Made by a program: the position numbers and the translations under genes
Shown: positions 36,541-47,302 of the stretch, piece by piece
Numbering within the stretch: the first letter of the stretch is position 1
How the letters are laid out: each line of letters opens with the position of its first letter
Source: Thermoplasmata archaeon
GTDB lineage: Archaea > Thermoplasmatota > Thermoplasmata > Lutacidiplasmatales > UBA184
Assembly: GCA_021809545.1 (NCBI GenBank)
Contig: JAKAYL010000002.1
Location: 1 to 64,000, forward strand
Direction of reading: 5' to 3'
Length of the DNA stretch: 64,000 bases
Notes under the pieces: generated by a model
The model's input: the letters and a program-made list of their open reading frames with translations, nothing else
Told to the model about the DNA's origin: nothing
The model's database searches: none

Positions 36541-37451
36541 TTTCCCTGCTCCTTCTCGAACGCGTGGCCCCCGAACTTGTTCCGCATCATCGCCAGAAGG
36601 CGCTCCGAAAAGGGGTCGACCTCCCGCGAGCGGATCCGCGCCTCGAGCGCCAACGTGATGATGGGGACTGGGACATCGAGCGCCAGGGCCTCGGCCACGG
36701 TCCACCGGCCCTCTCCCGAGTCCGCCACCCAGGGCTTCACTCCCTTCAGTTCCGGGCTCTCCGTCAGGATCTGCTCTACGAGCTCGAGCAGCCAAGAACG
36801 GACGACGCTGCCGTACCTCCAGATGCGGGCGATCTGAGCGAGGTCCAATCCGAACTCCTTCTTGGCCTCGAGGACCGAAAAACCCTCCGAGTAGGCCTCC
36901 ATCAGCCCGTATTCGATCCCGTTGTGCACCATCTTCACGAAGTGGCCGGATCCGACGGGACCGACGTGGCCCCATCCCCGGTCCGCCGCCGGGGCAAGGG
37001 ACTCGAGGACCGGCCGCAGCCGGTCCACGTCTTCCTTCTCGCCGCCAACCATCATGCTGTACCCCTCGGTCAACCCCCAGATGCCGCCGCTAGTGCCGAC
37101 GTCGACGTACCGGCACCCCCAGGAGCGCACCAGCTCGGCCCTGCGGAGGGTATCCTTGTAGAAGGAATTCCCTCCATCGACCACGAGGTCCCCCGCCGAG
37201 AGGTTCGGCTTCAGCTGGGAAAGCACCTCATCGACCGCGGCGCCCGAGGGCACCATGAGCCACACCACCCTGGGAGAAGGGAGCTTGGCCATGAGTTCGG
37301 GGAGGGAGGCCGAGCCCACCATCCCCTTCGAAACAAAGCTGGCGACGAGTTCCGGCCGTCGAGCGAAGCCCACCACCCGGTGCCCTCCTTGGATCAGCCG
37401 TAGCACCATGTTCCCGCCCATCTTCCCCAGTCCTATCATTCCTAGTTCCAT
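36537..37451 (-). CDS. gnd: 6-phosphogluconate dehydrogenase, decarboxylating (short GndA/YqeC type)
   Basis: MELGMIGLGKMGGNMVLRLIQGGHRVVGFAR; LVVDGGNSFYKDTLRRAELV; VDVGTSGGIWGLTEGYSMMVGG; GHFVKMVHNGIEYGLMEAYSEGF; strong SD AGGAGGT upstream. Confidence 0.94.
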   Translation of the reverse strand: MELGMIGLGKMGGNMVLRLIQGGHRVVGFARRPELVASFVSKGMVGSASLPELMAKLPSPRVVWLMVPSGAAVDEVLSQLKPNLSAGDLVVDGGNSFYKDTLRRAELVRSWGCRYVDVGTSGGIWGLTEGYSMMVGGEKEDVDRLRPVLESLAPAADRGWGHVGPVGSGHFVKMVHNGIEYGLMEAYSEGFSVLEAKKEFGLDLAQIARIWRYGSVVRSWLLELVEQILTESPELKGVKPWVADSGEGRWTVAEALALDVPVPIITLALEARIRSREVDPFSERLLAMMRNKFGGHAFEKEQGK

Positions 37452-37481
37452 CGTTTTACCTCCTTAGTTGGATCCTCAAGA

Positions 37482-38090
37482 TCATACCACCCCGGCCGTG
37501 GCGAGCTCCTCCCCGAGCATCTCGGGGTTCCGCACCAGGAGCGTCTGCATCCCCAGACGGGAGGCAGCCGTAACATTCTCCGGGCGGTCGTCAAGAAAGA
37601 GGCACTCTCCGGGCGCCCGTTGGGTGACCCCCAGGGCCACGCGGAAGGCTTCCGGTTCCGGCTTCCTCCATCCCGTGTAGCACGAGCTGAAGAAGAGGGA
37701 GAAGAACTCCCGTAGCCCGAACCGCTCGATACGGAACTCGTTCAATTCCTTCGACTCATTGCTCAGGGCAGCCATCGTGTAGCGGCCGCTCCGGGCCAGC
37801 TTGCGCACGCTTTCCAACGCCGAGGGATGAGGGGCAGACTGCCCGAAGAAGAACTCGCGGAAGTCTTTTTGGGAGAGGGTGGAAGCATCCGTGTCGAGAA
37901 CCTCCCGCAGGTAGTCCTCAAGGGAGAGATGACCGCGTTCGAAGGAATCCACGAGACGGGCATGCCGCGCCTCAAAGCGAACGGGATCCAGGCCAAACCG
38001 CTGGCAGGCCTTGAGCCGACGGTCGCGGTCCCAAGCATTGGAAAGCAGGACCCCACCGATGTCGAAGAAGAGCGCGGAGATCTCAGCCAT
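37482..38090 (-). CDS. HAD-superfamily phosphatase
   Basis: ISALFFDIGGVLLSNAWDRDRRL; AALSNESKELNEF; FFSSCYTGWRKPEPEAFRVAL; CLFLDDRPENVTAA. Confidence 0.87.
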   Translation of the reverse strand: MAEISALFFDIGGVLLSNAWDRDRRLKACQRFGLDPVRFEARHARLVDSFERGHLSLEDYLREVLDTDASTLSQKDFREFFFGQSAPHPSALESVRKLARSGRYTMAALSNESKELNEFRIERFGLREFFSLFFSSCYTGWRKPEPEAFRVALGVTQRAPGECLFLDDRPENVTAASRLGMQTLLVRNPEMLGEELATAGVV

Positions 38091-40830
38091 GGAGCAGCTC
38101 CCGGAACGATCCGAGCCCCTGCGCCGACTCACGGCCGATATCGATCCGCAAGATCCGCCGCCCCTTCGACTGGAGGGCCAAGTAATCTCCGACCGATTGG
38201 GCCTGCACGATCTGTCCGAACGAGTAGTTTTCCCCGGGGACGGGTTCGTCCTCCCCCGGAGGGTCGACGATCTGCAGGAAGACCCCCGTGGGCGGGCCCC
38301 CCTTGTGCAATTGTCCCGTCGAGTGCAAGAAGCGGGGACCGTAGCCCACCGTGGTCGCCAGGTGGTACCGTAGGAGAAGATCCCGGCGGATCCCTTGAAG
38401 GAGAGCATCGTTGGACGGTTCGGGGGGAAGGAAGGCCTGCAAGGCGATGTAGTCTCCCGCGTGCGTCGTTCCCATCAGCGCTTGGAAGGCGGAACGCAAG
38501 GGAGCGGGCTCGTTGACCGGAACTGTGCGCACGGCTTCCCCGCGGTCCTTGCCTGGGCTCGCATCCATGGCTTTGCGGGCCAGTTGTTTGGCCAGCTCAA
38601 CGTCCGGCTGGTCGTAGGGATCGATCCCCAGGACGGTACCGGACAGTGCGACGGCCACCTCCCACCGGAAGAACTCCTGTCCGAGGTTCGCGAGCTCTGA
38701 GAGACGTACCCGCACCACGGGATGGCCCGCGGTCTCGAGGGCCGAGAGGTGACTCTCCAAGGCTTCCGTTCCCCCTTCCGGGCCGGAGAACGAGACGAAG
38801 ACACGATCGGGGCCGTAGCACTCGGGACCCGCCAGGGGCTCGTCGACCACGGGGAGGATCCCCCGCCCGTTCTTCCCAGTGCTCTCCGCGAAGAGCTGCT
38901 CCAGCCAGACCGGGAATGCCGCCAGGCGCCCGGTGCCATAGAGGGTCAGCTTGTCCCGCCCGTGCAAAGCGAGTTCCCCGAGGGCGGCTCCGAGCCGGAT
39001 CCCTGGGTTCTCTTCGGGAGGGACGCAGGCGGCACATCCCTCGGCCATGGCCCATGCCTGGCCGAGCACGCGCCGCACGTCGACCCCCGTGAGCGCCGCA
39101 GGCACGAGCCCGAAATGCGTGAGGGCCGAGTACCGGCCTCCCACCGTGGCGACCGCGTGAAACACTTTCCGGAATCCCTGTTCCGTGGCCAGGGTCGAGA
39201 GGGGCGTGCCCGCGTCCGTGATCGCCACGAAGTTGTGGTCGGGAGAGGAGGACTGCTTCCCGACCTTCTCCCGGAAGTACCGGTAGAAGGACAGCGTCTC
39301 GAGAGTGGTTCCCGATTTGCTGGAGACCAGGAAGAGCGCGGCGGCAGGGTCGATGGATGCGGCCAGGGAGCGCACCGCCAGCGGATGCGTGCTGTCGAGG
39401 ACGGCGAGAGAGGGAAACCCCGGACGGGATCCGAACACTCCTTGAAAGACCTTGGGGGCCAGGCTCGAACCGCCCATGCCCAGGAGGACGATGTGCTTCG
39501 TCCCTTCCTGCCGGACCTCGTCGGCAAACCGCTCGAGAGTGGTCAGCTCCTCCTGCATGTCCGCCGGGAGATGGAGCCAGCCGGTCCGCTCCCGCACATC
39601 CTTCGCAGGAGCTGCGGGCCAGAGCGACGGGTCCGGGTGCCAGAGTCGAGCGGAGACCTGCTGGGAGCCCCACGTCTTCAGACGCTCCTCAACGGTCGCG
39701 GAATAAGTTCCAAGATGGAGGGAGAGGGGATCCTCTTCCTCGGTGAGGATCTTCCGGCGCTTCGCCTCCAGCGCCTCCAAGAGCAGTCGGTAGGATTCCG
39801 CGAAGTCGGCGAGTCCCTCGACCTGGAGACGCTCGAGGATCGGTTCGAGCTCGACACCCAGGGCTTCCGTCTGGCGAAGGATCCTCTGGGCCTCTTCCAG
39901 TCCCGACTCCACGGCGCCCGACTGCAGGATGCCATGGTCTTCGAAGGCCGAAAGGGTCCGGGGGGGGATGGTGATGACCGTCTGGGGACCGATCAGCCCT
40001 TCGACGTAGTAGGTGTCGCGGCCGGAGGGGTCCTTCATGCTCACGCTGGCCCAGAGGATGCGCTGCGGCCGTCCTCCCCCCGCAGTGCCCGAGGGGCCCG
40101 AAGCGAAGATCTCCCGGTACCGTTGGTAGATGCCCTTGGCGTACGCCACGGCGACCTTTCCCTTCACCTCGGCGATGCGGGGATCCGTCCGGCCGTCTAG
40201 TTCGCGGGCAACGGCCGCGTCCACGCGGCTCACGAAGAGGGAGGCCACGGAAGCGACGGGATGGGAAGTCCCGGAATGGGAGCGTCCGCGGAGGTAGGCC
40301 TGGGCCACGGCCTCGTACTGAGATCGGGAGAAGAGCAGCGTCGCGTTGACCGGGATCCCTTCCCCGACAAGTCGTTCGAGGGCCATCGCCCCTTCCTTGG
40401 TGCTGGGCACCTTGATCATCACGTTGGGACGGCCGACCGAATCCCACAGATGGTGGGCGGCCCGCACCGTGCCCTCGACATCGTGCTCGAGGCCCGGGGC
40501 CACCTCGAGGCTCACATAGCCGTCCTCTCCCCCGGTCCGGTCGAAGACGGGGCGCAGGAGGTCCGCGGCTTCCCGCACATCCTCGACCGCCAGCCGCTCG
40601 TACAGCACCGAGGCGGGGAGGGAAGGGTCCTTGGAAAGGAGGGCGCGGAGACCCTCATCGTAGTCCTTGCTACCGACGATCGCCTTCTCGAAGATCGTCG
40701 GGTTGGACGTGACGCCGAGGATCCCCTGGGAGATCTGCTGCACCAACTCTCCGCTGCGGACGGAGCCTCGTCGGATGTAGTCCAGCCAGGGGGATTGTCC
40801 TGCGTTTCGGAGGGCGACCAGGGACGTCAC
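38083..40830 (-). CDS. Bifunctional transaldolase / glucose-6-phosphate isomerase fusion
   Basis: 915 aa; N-half [69 protein letters not shown] (transaldolase); C-half [36 protein letters not shown] (SIS/PGI). Confidence 0.94.
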   Translation of the reverse strand: MTSLVALRNAGQSPWLDYIRRGSVRSGELVQQISQGILGVTSNPTIFEKAIVGSKDYDEGLRALLSKDPSLPASVLYERLAVEDVREAADLLRPVFDRTGGEDGYVSLEVAPGLEHDVEGTVRAAHHLWDSVGRPNVMIKVPSTKEGAMALERLVGEGIPVNATLLFSRSQYEAVAQAYLRGRSHSGTSHPVASVASLFVSRVDAAVARELDGRTDPRIAEVKGKVAVAYAKGIYQRYREIFASGPSGTAGGGRPQRILWASVSMKDPSGRDTYYVEGLIGPQTVITIPPRTLSAFEDHGILQSGAVESGLEEAQRILRQTEALGVELEPILERLQVEGLADFAESYRLLLEALEAKRRKILTEEEDPLSLHLGTYSATVEERLKTWGSQQVSARLWHPDPSLWPAAPAKDVRERTGWLHLPADMQEELTTLERFADEVRQEGTKHIVLLGMGGSSLAPKVFQGVFGSRPGFPSLAVLDSTHPLAVRSLAASIDPAAALFLVSSKSGTTLETLSFYRYFREKVGKQSSSPDHNFVAITDAGTPLSTLATEQGFRKVFHAVATVGGRYSALTHFGLVPAALTGVDVRRVLGQAWAMAEGCAACVPPEENPGIRLGAALGELALHGRDKLTLYGTGRLAAFPVWLEQLFAESTGKNGRGILPVVDEPLAGPECYGPDRVFVSFSGPEGGTEALESHLSALETAGHPVVRVRLSELANLGQEFFRWEVAVALSGTVLGIDPYDQPDVELAKQLARKAMDASPGKDRGEAVRTVPVNEPAPLRSAFQALMGTTHAGDYIALQAFLPPEPSNDALLQGIRRDLLLRYHLATTVGYGPRFLHSTGQLHKGGPPTGVFLQIVDPPGEDEPVPGENYSFGQIVQAQSVGDYLALQSKGRRILRIDIGRESAQGLGSFRELLHG

Positions 40831-42839
40831 GGCACACCCTCCGACGAGGGACCCAACAGTCTCTGTATCACCTCCTCAACATGTGAGGCGCTCATTCCCA
40901 AGTGCTCCGCTACCTTGTTGCCGGGGCCTGAGGCACCGAACCGATCGATCCCCAGTGCGACTCCCCGGTCTCCCACGTACCGGGACCAACCCATCGTGGA
41001 GGCCGCCTCCAGGGAGACGCGGGGGAGGTGGGGGAGGAGAACGGCGCCACGATACTCGGGCGTCTGCTCCTCAAAGAGTTCCCACGAGGGCATCGAGACG
41101 ACCCGGAGGCCGATCCCCCGGGTGGCCAAGTTCTTCTGGACCGTGAGGGCGAGCACGACCTCGGAGCCCGTCGCCAGCAGGACCGCGCGGGGTGCTGCCC
41201 CTGCGGGTTCCGAGAGGACGTACGCGCCGCGGGCCACCCCTTCCTGGGCCTTCGACCCGGTCCCTTCGAGCACGGGAAGCTTCTGTCGCGAGAGAACGAG
41301 GGAGACCGGCCCCTTCCGCTCCAGCATCACCCTCCATGCGGCGGAAACCTCGTTCGCGTCGGCCGGACGGATCACCGTCATGCCCGGCATCGCGCGCAAG
41401 CTGGCGAGGTGCTCGATGGGCTGGTGGGTCGGACCGTCCTCCCCTACCCAGACACTGTCGTGCGTGAAGATGAAGAGGGAATGCACTCCCATCAATGCGG
41501 AGAGCCGAAGGGAGGGCCGGGCGTAGTCCGAGAAGACGAAGAAGGTGGCACCGTACGGGAGCAGCCCCCCGTGGAGCGCCATGCCGTTGACGATGGCTAC
41601 CATAGCATTCTCGCGTACCCCGAAGTGGAGGTTGCGGGCCCCCTCGGTCTTCCCATCGAAGCTACCCATCCCCTTGAGGAGTGTCTTCGTGGACGGGGCC
41701 AGATCGGCCGAGCCGCCGATGAGGAGCGGAACGGCGGCCGCCACCGCATTCATCACCTTCTCGGAGGCCTCGCGGGTCGCGAGCGGGGGATCGCCCACTG
41801 CAAAGGCGGGCAGCGCTCGCGACCAGTTTTCGGGGAGGCGGCCTCCGATCGTGCGCTCGAACTCCTCCGCCTCGGATGGAAAACGCGACTGGTAGGTGGA
41901 GAAGAGCTCGTCCCAGGCCGCTTCCGCCGCGCGCCCGCGTTCCAGGGCCTTGCGCAAATGGGTGCGGGCCTCCTCGGGAAAGTAGAAGGGGGGTTCGACG
42001 GGGAAGCCGAGAGCGGTCTTCGTGGCCCGTGTGTTCTCCGGGCCGAGCGGCTCCCCATGGGCTTCCTTGGTGTCCTGCCGGGGGCTCCCGTATCCGATGT
42101 GCGTGCGGACCTGGATCAGGGTGGGACGGTCCCGACGTGAGGTGGCCTGCTGCAGGGCGGCATCGAGCGCTTCGACGTCGTTCCCGTCGGCGACACGAAG
42201 GACCCTCCAGCCGTAGGCCTCGAACCGGGCCGGAACGTTCTCGGTGAAGGAGAGCTCGGTCGATCCCTCCAACGAGATGTGATTGTCGTCGTAGAGATAG
42301 ACCAGCTTGCCGAGCCCCAGATGGCCGGCCAGGGAGGCCGCCTCCGAGGCGATCCCCTCCATGAGGTCCCCGTCCGAGACGAGGCCATAGGTGAAGTGGT
42401 CGGTCAACGGGAATCCTTCGCGGTTGAAACGGGCGGCGAGGTGCTCCTCCGCAAGGGCCATCCCGACGCCCATGGCGAATCCCTGACCGAGCGGACCGGT
42501 GGTCGCTTCGACCCCGGGGGTGTGCCGATATTCGGGATGTCCGGGAGTGCGGCTGCCCATCTGACGGAACTGCTTCAGGTCCTCGAGGGTCAGGTCATAT
42601 CCCGTGGCGTGAAGAAGGGCATAGAGGAGCGCGGACCCATGGCCCGCAGAAAGGACGAACCGATCCCGGTTCCACCATCGGGGGTTGGCAGGGTTGTGCC
42701 GTAGCCGTCGGTCCCACAGCACGTAGGCCATGGGGGCGGCGCCGAGGGGAAGCCCCGGGTGTCCCGACCGGGCCTGCTCCACGGAGTCCACCGCCAGGAA
42801 GCGGAGGGAGTTGATGCAGAGCTGATCGAGATCACTCAT
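40827..42839 (-). CDS. tkt: Full-length transketolase
   Basis: 670 aa; [118 protein letters not shown]. Confidence 0.96.
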   Translation of the reverse strand: MSDLDQLCINSLRFLAVDSVEQARSGHPGLPLGAAPMAYVLWDRRLRHNPANPRWWNRDRFVLSAGHGSALLYALLHATGYDLTLEDLKQFRQMGSRTPGHPEYRHTPGVEATTGPLGQGFAMGVGMALAEEHLAARFNREGFPLTDHFTYGLVSDGDLMEGIASEAASLAGHLGLGKLVYLYDDNHISLEGSTELSFTENVPARFEAYGWRVLRVADGNDVEALDAALQQATSRRDRPTLIQVRTHIGYGSPRQDTKEAHGEPLGPENTRATKTALGFPVEPPFYFPEEARTHLRKALERGRAAEAAWDELFSTYQSRFPSEAEEFERTIGGRLPENWSRALPAFAVGDPPLATREASEKVMNAVAAAVPLLIGGSADLAPSTKTLLKGMGSFDGKTEGARNLHFGVRENAMVAIVNGMALHGGLLPYGATFFVFSDYARPSLRLSALMGVHSLFIFTHDSVWVGEDGPTHQPIEHLASLRAMPGMTVIRPADANEVSAAWRVMLERKGPVSLVLSRQKLPVLEGTGSKAQEGVARGAYVLSEPAGAAPRAVLLATGSEVVLALTVQKNLATRGIGLRVVSMPSWELFEEQTPEYRGAVLLPHLPRVSLEAASTMGWSRYVGDRGVALGIDRFGASGPGNKVAEHLGMSASHVEEVIQRLLGPSSEGVP

Positions 42840-42950
42840 CGTGCCTATGTCAAGCAGCGACCGTATTTCTACTTGCCGAGGCGTGCAGAGGAATGCGATC
42901 CACCGGGCGAAGGCGACGCGTGCCCTGTCCGGGGTACGGACCCTCGGCCC

Positions 42951-43505
42951 TCAGTAGGGAGTTCCGCACTTGTTGCAGAACTTGCTGTCGGGGGAGACCC
43001 TCGGGGAGAAGCACTTGGGGCAGCTTCCGGTAGGGACCGCGGCGGCAGCGGGCGAACGAGCGGGCACGTTCGGAGAGGAAACCTCGGTGGGCACCACCGA
43101 GGGTTCGGGAGCGCTCCCTGCGAGGGGGACGAGCGCCTCCCGGGCCCGGTCGAGGAAAAGCCCCGGTACGATCCCGCCGAAGAGGAAGGCGAGGAGGAGA
43201 CGGCTCCCCCCGAGCACGGAGCGGCTCTGCGCGTAATTCCTCTTCTTCCAGAGGAGCAGTTGGCCGGCGCGGACGGTGAACGCCAGGTAGAGGTCCACGG
43301 CACCGCCGATGGCCAGAAGGCCGAGCGCGACGACGGGCAACCCTTCCCACGGGAAACGCGGGGTGACGTAGATGGTGTACCCTATCCATGCGGCGAGGAC
43401 AACGAGAACCGCCCCGATACCACCGGCGGCCGCGGTCATACGCTTCAGTTCCTGATCCGCCACCTCGGCCTCGACCGGGAGCGGTTCCTGCCTTTCGCTG
43501 CTCAT
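42951..43505 (-). CDS. Membrane protein with C-terminal zinc ribbon
   Basis: TM helices then SCPKCFSPRVSPDSKFCNKCGTPY at the C-terminus. Confidence 0.7.
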   Translation of the reverse strand: MSSERQEPLPVEAEVADQELKRMTAAAGGIGAVLVVLAAWIGYTIYVTPRFPWEGLPVVALGLLAIGGAVDLYLAFTVRAGQLLLWKKRNYAQSRSVLGGSRLLLAFLFGGIVPGLFLDRAREALVPLAGSAPEPSVVPTEVSSPNVPARSPAAAAVPTGSCPKCFSPRVSPDSKFCNKCGTPY

Positions 43506-43527
43506 GCTTGCTGTCCTCATCTTCTCC

Positions 43528-44082
43528 TCACAGCGGGCACGTGTGGGCGTGACCGTCCATGGCGTAGACCGTAGTGAGGAATGTGCTGCTGCCATCGAGG
43601 ATGACTCCCTCCTGCCAGGCAACGAAATTGATCCCGTACCCGAAGCTCAGGCAATCGTACTCGGAGGCTGTGAGCCAGGTCGAGTTGACCGAGGCCCCGT
43701 CCAAGCCGCGGGCGAGGCTGTAGTTGAGCAGGTGGACGGGTTCCGAGAGCTCGATGTACGAGCTCAGGGGAGAACCCCCGGAGACGTTCGCCGTGGCGAC
43801 GACGAAATCCGACGTGACCTCGATCGAATAGGCGTGCCCCGAGATCTCGGCAGGGAGTTGGACCCCGACGAAACTATGGTTGTAGAAGAAGGGCTGCGAG
43901 ACGCTCGCCCCCACCCCTTCGATACGGTCGATGTGGTCCGCCACGAGCGAGGCCACGTTCCCGAGCCCGATCCCGAGCGCATAGTTGTTCTCGGCCGAGG
44001 CAAAGATCACGTCGGCAGTGACCACGAGGCCCAATACCAGGATCGACACGATGCCGAGGGAGATCGCCCAATCGTAGATCAT
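43528..44082 (-). CDS. Pilin-like secreted/membrane protein of filament operon
   Basis: MIYDWAISLGIVSILVLGLVVTADVIFASAENNYALGIGLGNVASLVADHIDRIEG; N-terminal hydrophobic helix; 4-nt overlap with upstream gene. Confidence 0.65.
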   Translation of the reverse strand: MIYDWAISLGIVSILVLGLVVTADVIFASAENNYALGIGLGNVASLVADHIDRIEGVGASVSQPFFYNHSFVGVQLPAEISGHAYSIEVTSDFVVATANVSGGSPLSSYIELSEPVHLLNYSLARGLDGASVNSTWLTASEYDCLSFGYGINFVAWQEGVILDGSSTFLTTVYAMDGHAHTCPL

Positions 44083-44618
44083 GGGAGGATCTTGACCTCC
44101 ACGAAGGTCTTCGCGTAGGTCGAGGGGACCCCGCAGAGGGGCGAGCCCAACTCCACCTTGGTGAAGCCGAGGGTGTAACTCCCGGACGGGAGCGTGAGCG
44201 GGAGCGAGGTGGGATGGCCCGCCTGGCAGGAGAAGTTGCTCGCGTAAACGAGGGTCGCCCCGTTGTCGAACTGCACAAGGTACGAATGCCCCCCGATGAG
44301 GAACGTCACGTACGTGGCGTTGGGGTTGAGAGTGCTACCCTGGAAGAGCGCGGCCCCCACCAGGATCTTGCCCTGCTGGTTCACCGTGACTCCGAGGGTG
44401 AGGGTCGTGTTCGCGCCCCCGTCGTAGGTCTCCACCACGGTATTCGCGATCGAGGAGGCCTGTTGCTGGAGCGCCAAGAATTGCTGGCTGGTGAGGTAGG
44501 TGGCGAGCGCGCTCACCATGATGGGGATGACGATGAGCAGGATGATCACGATGATGATGAGCTCGAGAGGGACGTCGGTGACCCCCCGGCGGTTGCGCCG
44601 CGCGTGCCTTCCCCTCAT
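44079..44618 (-). CDS. Prepilin-like protein with class III-type signal
   Basis: MRGRHARRNRRG-VTDVPLELIIIVIILLIVIPIMVSALA; ATGA overlap with upstream gene. Confidence 0.7.
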   Translation of the reverse strand: MRGRHARRNRRGVTDVPLELIIIVIILLIVIPIMVSALATYLTSQQFLALQQQASSIANTVVETYDGGANTTLTLGVTVNQQGKILVGAALFQGSTLNPNATYVTFLIGGHSYLVQFDNGATLVYASNFSCQAGHPTSLPLTLPSGSYTLGFTKVELGSPLCGVPSTYAKTFVEVKILP

Positions 44619-45115
44619 GTGACGATCACCAGCGAGGTCGAGTAGGTCTGCGAGGAGGAGCCACCCAGGGCTCCCGGGGGATCGTAGAGGGCCGAGATGG
44701 GGAGGACACAGCTGTTCGAGTGCGCCGGGAGAGTCGGGATCGGGAGGAGGAACATCGCGGTCCCGTTCGAAAGCGTGTGCTGGATCTGGTCGATCCCGCA
44801 CCCGTCGACCGTCACCGTGACCCCGCCTAGGGTGCCTCCGGACTGGGCCCAGGCCGTGGCGAGGAAGAGGAGGGGCTGCTTCCAAGCCCCGAAGACGTTC
44901 TCCCCCGCGAGAGAGCCCGAGGGGGTGGCCAGAGACAGGGAGTTGAGCGTGTGGGCACGGGAGTAGACGAAGAGCTCGAGGAGTATGCTGGTCCCGACGG
45001 CGATGAGGAGCATCGAGATGAGGAGGGTGAGCGGCAATCCCTCGAGGACCCCCCGGCGGCTGCGAAAGAGCCGGGCGCGGCGCCCGTGGCCCGATGATCC
45101 CCTTCTTCCCGACAT
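44615..45115 (-). CDS. Prepilin-like protein with class III-type signal
   Basis: RARLFRSRRG-VLEGLPLTLLISMLLIAVGTSILLELFVYSRA. Confidence 0.7.
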   Translation of the reverse strand: MSGRRGSSGHGRRARLFRSRRGVLEGLPLTLLISMLLIAVGTSILLELFVYSRAHTLNSLSLATPSGSLAGENVFGAWKQPLLFLATAWAQSGGTLGGVTVTVDGCGIDQIQHTLSNGTAMFLLPIPTLPAHSNSCVLPISALYDPPGALGGSSSQTYSTSLVIVT

Positions 45116-45133
45116 GCTTTGCCTGCCTCCGTC

Positions 45134-47248
45134 CTAACCGATGACGCTCACCACATAGACGCCGAGGGCCGATGCGAAGAGGAACACGAGTACGGCCACC
45201 CAGAGGTACTTGCCCAACATCATGCGGAGCGAGATGGGGTCCCCGCCCGACTCCACGCCCGTCGTGAAGAAGCTGATGACCGCCACCATCTCGATGAGGA
45301 AGGATCCTAGAACGACGAAGAAGACGGGGATGGACACGGAGAGCAGGCCGCCCGCGATCGTGTTCGACAGCAGCAGGTAGAGCGCTCCCGTCATGCCGAG
45401 CACCATGGGCGAGAGGCTGAAGGCGGTGGCCTTCATCATCGAGGTCGTGGGCTTCAGGGCGTTCGTCAACGTCCGGTCGACCTGGCGGATCTGGTTGAGA
45501 TAGTCGGCCATGGGCACCACGGTCCGCCCCACGGCCTCGGGTCCCTTCGAGGTGGCCTCAAGGAGGGCGCGCATCGAGACCTTGACGAGGCGCGAAGGAT
45601 AGAGCTCGATGAGGCCCGGACCCTTGGTCCCCCCGAAGATGACCTGGTCAGCCGGGGCTCCCGTCACCCGCATCGAGTGCACGATCCTCCGGAAGAAGAC
45701 GGCGACCTCGGCGCCCGACATCGACTCCGCGGTCCGCTCGAGGGCGCGTTCCATCGACATCCCTTCGGTGATCCGGTTGCCCACCTGGAAGAGGGCGTCC
45801 GGGATCTCGTTCTCGAGCTTCTGGAGGGCGCGCATCGCCGCGTACGAGTCCCGGTTGTTCAGGAAGAAGTAGGTGGAGAGACCGCAGCCGACGCCTGCGA
45901 CCAGCGGGAGGACGTAGAGCGGTTCGAAGACCGACCCGATCCATCCCGCGTAGAACGGGTAGGCAACGGCACCGACGAGAGCGCCGACGAGGAGGGAGAG
46001 AAGGGTGACCGTCGTCGCGGGGAGCGTCTCCTGCACCTCCCCGGGATGGGGGGGCTTGATCGTCCCCGGTCGCTTCGAGAGCACCTGGGCAGAGTAAAGG
46101 TAGGCCATGAGGGGGAAGAGGACCCCGATCAAGAGGATGAACCCCACATTCACGACCAGGATCTCGGACGGAGGCAGCGGCTGGGAGGCCAGGGACCCCG
46201 TGGTCCCGGTCGCCTGGAGCGCGGAGGGGGCCCCGAAGGTGTTGAGGTTGGCGAGGAAGATGAGCGGGAGCATGGCCCCGATGATCATGGGAAGGAGGAT
46301 CCCGAAGGCGAAGAGCACGGTCGTCGGGCTCTGCATGGCCACGGCGAACTCCTCGATCTTCTTCTGCGTGCTGGTGAGGATCGTCTCGAGCCCCTTCTCC
46401 AGGCTCTTGGCAAGACCCTCGTCAGTGTGCTCCATCGGGGCCATTCGGATGGAGTACATCGCCCGCTTGAAGTCCTCGTTCCAGTGCCCCCACTCGTCGG
46501 CGAAGGACATGAAAGCGTCCTCGATGGAGGACTTGACCTTGGTGTGCACATCCCAGAGGACCTTCTTCAGGCTCCCCGCCAGCGGCTCGTCCACGTTCTC
46601 GCTGGCGTAGCGCACGGCGAGGTCGAGGGAGGGGTTGAGCCGCATGGACATGACCATGTAGTAGACGGTCTCCGGGGCCCGTCCCAGGGCCTGGACCCGC
46701 AGGCGGTTCGAGAGCCAGAAGGGGTAGTTGTAGAGATAGATGTAAACCAGGAAAGGAACGGAGATGATGCTGACCGCGAGGAGACCGCTGAAGATCCCTA
46801 TGATGAAGGCGGAGAGGGCCAGGGTCACCACGAAGACCGCGAGGAGGACGGCGGCGGTGAGGATCGTGCCGACGATCGCCGTTGCGTACACCTCGTGGGG
46901 TGTCACGTCGAGGCCGGAGAAGTACAGCTCGCGCTTGAGCTGCACCTGGTTCACCACCTTGTCGAGGTAATCCACCCTCTGCTTGAGGGACCTTGCCCGG
47001 GACTTCAGGCGTCGCATCTCCTGGGTGTGGGAACCCTCGAGAAGCTCGGTACGTGCGAGGGAATCCTCCACCTCCCGAAGCTCGGTCCGGGCCTTGTCGA
47101 GCCGCTCCGCCTGAACCTTCCGGGATTCCTCCGAGGCCAGCTTCCGGGAGTACCCCTGGCCGATGTGATGGCACAACCAGACGTACCAACCGCCCTCGGC
47201 CTCGTCGTCCATGACGGGGTCGGGGGCCCCCGGTCCGTTCATGGGCAC
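45134..47248 (-). CDS. FlaJ/TadC-like type II secretion system F-domain membrane protein
   Basis: 704 aa; ALGRAPETVYYMVMSMRLNPSLDLAVRYASENVDEPLAGSLKKVLWDVHTK; second copy LENEIPDALFQVGNRITEGMSMERALERTAESM; many TM segments. Confidence 0.86.
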   Translation of the reverse strand: MPMNGPGAPDPVMDDEAEGGWYVWLCHHIGQGYSRKLASEESRKVQAERLDKARTELREVEDSLARTELLEGSHTQEMRRLKSRARSLKQRVDYLDKVVNQVQLKRELYFSGLDVTPHEVYATAIVGTILTAAVLLAVFVVTLALSAFIIGIFSGLLAVSIISVPFLVYIYLYNYPFWLSNRLRVQALGRAPETVYYMVMSMRLNPSLDLAVRYASENVDEPLAGSLKKVLWDVHTKVKSSIEDAFMSFADEWGHWNEDFKRAMYSIRMAPMEHTDEGLAKSLEKGLETILTSTQKKIEEFAVAMQSPTTVLFAFGILLPMIIGAMLPLIFLANLNTFGAPSALQATGTTGSLASQPLPPSEILVVNVGFILLIGVLFPLMAYLYSAQVLSKRPGTIKPPHPGEVQETLPATTVTLLSLLVGALVGAVAYPFYAGWIGSVFEPLYVLPLVAGVGCGLSTYFFLNNRDSYAAMRALQKLENEIPDALFQVGNRITEGMSMERALERTAESMSGAEVAVFFRRIVHSMRVTGAPADQVIFGGTKGPGLIELYPSRLVKVSMRALLEATSKGPEAVGRTVVPMADYLNQIRQVDRTLTNALKPTTSMMKATAFSLSPMVLGMTGALYLLLSNTIAGGLLSVSIPVFFVVLGSFLIEMVAVISFFTTGVESGGDPISLRMMLGKYLWVAVLVFLFASALGVYVVSVIG

Positions 47249-47302
47249 CCCTCCTTGGGGACTCCCGGGACGGCCGTACCTGCGGATCGCTCGACCACGG
47301 AT

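Noticed and set aside
38722-40200. 492-aa plus-strand ORF and other long ORFs opposite tal-pgi
   Set aside because: Antisense shadow of a well-supported enzyme gene in high-GC DNA
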